Origin: CADEDH01 sp047971245
GTDB taxonomy: Bacteria > Actinomycetota > Acidimicrobiia > Acidimicrobiales > SZUA-35
Length of the DNA stretch: 7,763 bases
Reading direction: 5' to 3'
Assembly (NCBI GenBank): GCA_047971245.1
Contig: JBKDZN010000067.1
Coordinates: 1-7,763 of the forward strand
The position numbers and the translations under genes were made by a program. Shown in pieces: positions 7,049-7,763 of this stretch (position 1 is its first letter; every line of letters starts with the position of its first letter). The notes under the pieces are model-generated. The model searched no databases and had not been told where the DNA came from. It saw nothing but the letters and a program-made list of their open reading frames with translations.

Positions 7049-7057
7049 TGTTACGCT
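7049..7057 (+). promoter_or_regulatory. Putative extended -10 promoter of the Ala/Thr/Pro-rich protein gene
   Basis: TGTTACGCT fits TGN-TANNNT, an extended -10 element, which can work without a good -35 box; none is visible at 7029-7034. The predicted start is near 7064, giving a leader of about 43 nt to CTG 7107. If correct, the ATG at 7014 lies upstream of transcription and cannot be the start codon. Confidence 0.35.
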
Positions 7058-7070
7058 TCCGCGACGGAAG
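7056..7070. promoter_or_regulatory. Perfect 6+3+6 palindrome over the predicted transcript start
   Basis: CTTCCG (7056-7061) and CGGAAG (7065-7070) are exact reverse complements around CGA. The palindrome overlaps the end of the -10 candidate and the predicted start, where a repressor dimer would block transcription. It could instead form a small hairpin at the 5' end of the mRNA. Confidence 0.35.
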
Positions 7071-7094
7071 ACGGTCGGGGCACGGCCAACAGAC

Positions 7095-7098
7095 GGAG
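7095..7098 (+). promoter_or_regulatory. Shine-Dalgarno site supporting a CTG start
   Basis: GGAG lies 8 nt before CTG at 7107, a normal spacing. No ATG, GTG or TTG occurs in this frame between 7014 and 7107, so this site decides in favour of CTG. Confidence 0.45.
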
Positions 7099-7106
7099 CA
7101 GGACCT

Positions 7107-7754
7107 CTGAAACGCAAGCCTCACCCCGCCCGACGCGCCCGGGTGGCCGCCGGCGCCGTCGGCGCCACCGCGTACGTCGGTGTCGTCTGGGCGATCGCCC
7201 AGGATGCGGAAGCGACCGGCAGCATCCAGCTCGACGCCGTGCTCGGGCCGGCAGCGCCGGCCGCGGCCCAACCGATCAACCTGGCCGGCGGCGCCGAGCC
7301 GATGCCGGCCCCCGACTCCACGGCCCAGGACACCACCGTCGGGAACACCGCCGCTGAGGACACCGCGGCCGAGGACACCACCGCCGGGAACACCGCGGCC
7401 GCGGACACTGTCCCGGTGGACGACGGTGGCCCGTCCTCGTCACCGTCGACGCCGGGGGGCTCGTCGCCGTCCACCGTTGCGTCGGCGACGCCGACCTCGA
7501 CCGGCCGTTCATCGTCCGGTTCGGCCTCGTCGACCTCCCGCCCACCGGCCACGGCCGCCCCCACCACCGCGGCACCGGCCACGAAACCGGCATCCACCGC
7601 GGCGCCTACCACCGCAGCCCCGACCACGGCCGCACCCACCACCGCGGCCCCGACCACGGTCGCACCCACCACGGCAGCGCCCACCACGGCGGCGCCCACG
7701 ACCGCCGCACCCACCACCGCGGCGCCGACCACCACCACCAGCGGGCCGTCGTGA
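7107..7754 (+). CDS. Membrane-anchored or secreted Ala/Thr/Pro-rich repeat protein, unknown function
   Basis: 215 residues from CTG 7107. The N-terminus is strongly basic (KRKPHPARRAR, 2-12) and is followed by one hydrophobic segment, about 13-31 (VAAGAVGATAYVGVVWAIA). This is either an uncleaved signal anchor or a signal peptide with an AIA-type cleavage site before Q32. The rest looks unstructured and extracytoplasmic: an Ala/Pro stretch, imperfect Asp/Asn-Thr repeats at 75-101, a Ser/Pro-rich part at about 110-150, and nine AAPTT-type pentapeptides at 165-209 ending in TTSGPS. No Cys is present, so it is not a lipoprotein, and no folded domain or sorting motif is visible. Such Thr/Pro tracts often act as wall-spanning stalks and can be O-mannosylated in actinobacteria; that is inference. 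ATG 7014 is an alternative start but would bury the charged-hydrophobic N-terminus behind 31 residues encoded by promoter-like DNA. The function is not recognised. Confidence 0.65.
   Translation: MKRKPHPARRARVAAGAVGATAYVGVVWAIAQDAEATGSIQLDAVLGPAAPAAAQPINLAGGAEPMPAPDSTAQDTTVGNTAAEDTAAEDTTAGNTAAADTVPVDDGGPSSSPSTPGGSSPSTVASATPTSTGRSSSGSASSTSRPPATAAPTTAAPATKPASTAAPTTAAPTTAAPTTAAPTTVAPTTAAPTTAAPTTAAPTTAAPTTTTSGPS
7329..7409 (+). repeat. Imperfect Asp/Asn-Thr coding repeats
   Basis: Residues 75-101 of the last protein run through related short units (DTTVGNTAAEDTAAEDTTAG then NTAAADT). The DNA units share GACACC/AACACC cores with changes between copies, so they are old or diverged duplications. 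Confidence 0.55.
7599..7733 (+). repeat. Nine 15-bp units encoding AAPTT/VAPTT
   Basis: Nine consecutive pentapeptides (fifth unit VAPTT, the rest AAPTT) form the C-terminal tract of the last protein. Codons vary between units (CCT/CCC/CCG for Pro, ACC/ACG for Thr, GCG/GCC/GCA for Ala) while the peptide hardly changes, which points to constraint on the protein and not to recent slippage. One isolated AAPTT lies just upstream. Confidence 0.9.
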
Positions 7755-7763
7755 TCCCCGGCG

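Noticed and set aside
7014..7106. Upstream ATG as start of the last gene
   Set aside because: The 31 added residues are encoded by DNA with promoter and palindrome features, lack a good ribosome binding site, and would push the basic-hydrophobic export signal inward.
5394..7271. 625-codon open frame on the minus strand
   Set aside because: It is antisense to the M20 gene with all its catalytic residues and crosses intergenic hairpins; composition is typical of a high-GC shadow.
7121..7738. Minus-strand frame encoding repeated AVVGAA peptides
   Set aside because: It is the mirror of the AAPTT repeat; the plus frame has an export signal and a Shine-Dalgarno site.

Overview
The window is high-GC, almost fully coding DNA with strong third-position G/C bias and long chance ORFs on the opposite strand. 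GTG and probably CTG starts are used, and a SARP/BTAD regulator and a single-chain acyl-CoA carboxylase are present. Together these point to an actinobacterium, perhaps of the Acidimicrobiia; the class-level guess is inference only. No tRNA, rRNA, CRISPR array, insertion sequence or phage gene was seen.

Layout. (1) 1-715, minus strand: N-terminal 238 codons of a SARP-family transcriptional regulator (winged helix plus BTAD) that runs off the left edge. (2) 716-954: divergent intergenic region. It holds three G-rich hexamers at exact 11-bp steps (891-918), the geometry of SARP operators, followed by a possible promoter that would give a leaderless transcript. (3) 955-4344, plus strand: a 1129-residue protein carrying biotin carboxylase, biotin carrier and carboxyltransferase domains in one chain, the architecture of the long-chain acyl-CoA carboxylase (LCC) family. 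(4) 4437-5033: a two-module VOC-fold protein with an extradiol-type His/His/Glu set. (5) 5057-5470: a small cupin with a GTG start, 23 nt downstream of the VOC gene. (6) 5556-6908: an M20-family metallohydrolase with all expected metal and catalytic residues. (7) 6909-7106: intergenic, with a hairpin, 12-bp direct repeats, an extended -10 promoter candidate and a perfect palindrome. (8) 7107-7754: a membrane-anchored or secreted Ala/Thr/Pro-rich protein, probably starting at CTG and ending in nine AAPTT-type pentapeptides.

How the parts may work together. The five plus-strand genes are co-directional, but U-less GC hairpins follow the LCC gene, the cupin gene and the M20 gene, so they probably form several short transcription units. 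VOC and cupin look like one unit. The SARP regulator is placed to control the divergent carboxylase. LCC activates acyl-CoAs by carboxylation; the VOC, cupin and M20 proteins are metal-dependent enzymes typical of small-molecule turnover, but no shared substrate can be named from sequence. Most of the window is ordinary actinobacterial metabolism. The parts worth a second look are the SARP-like operator, the 12-bp repeats and palindrome before the last gene, and that gene itself.
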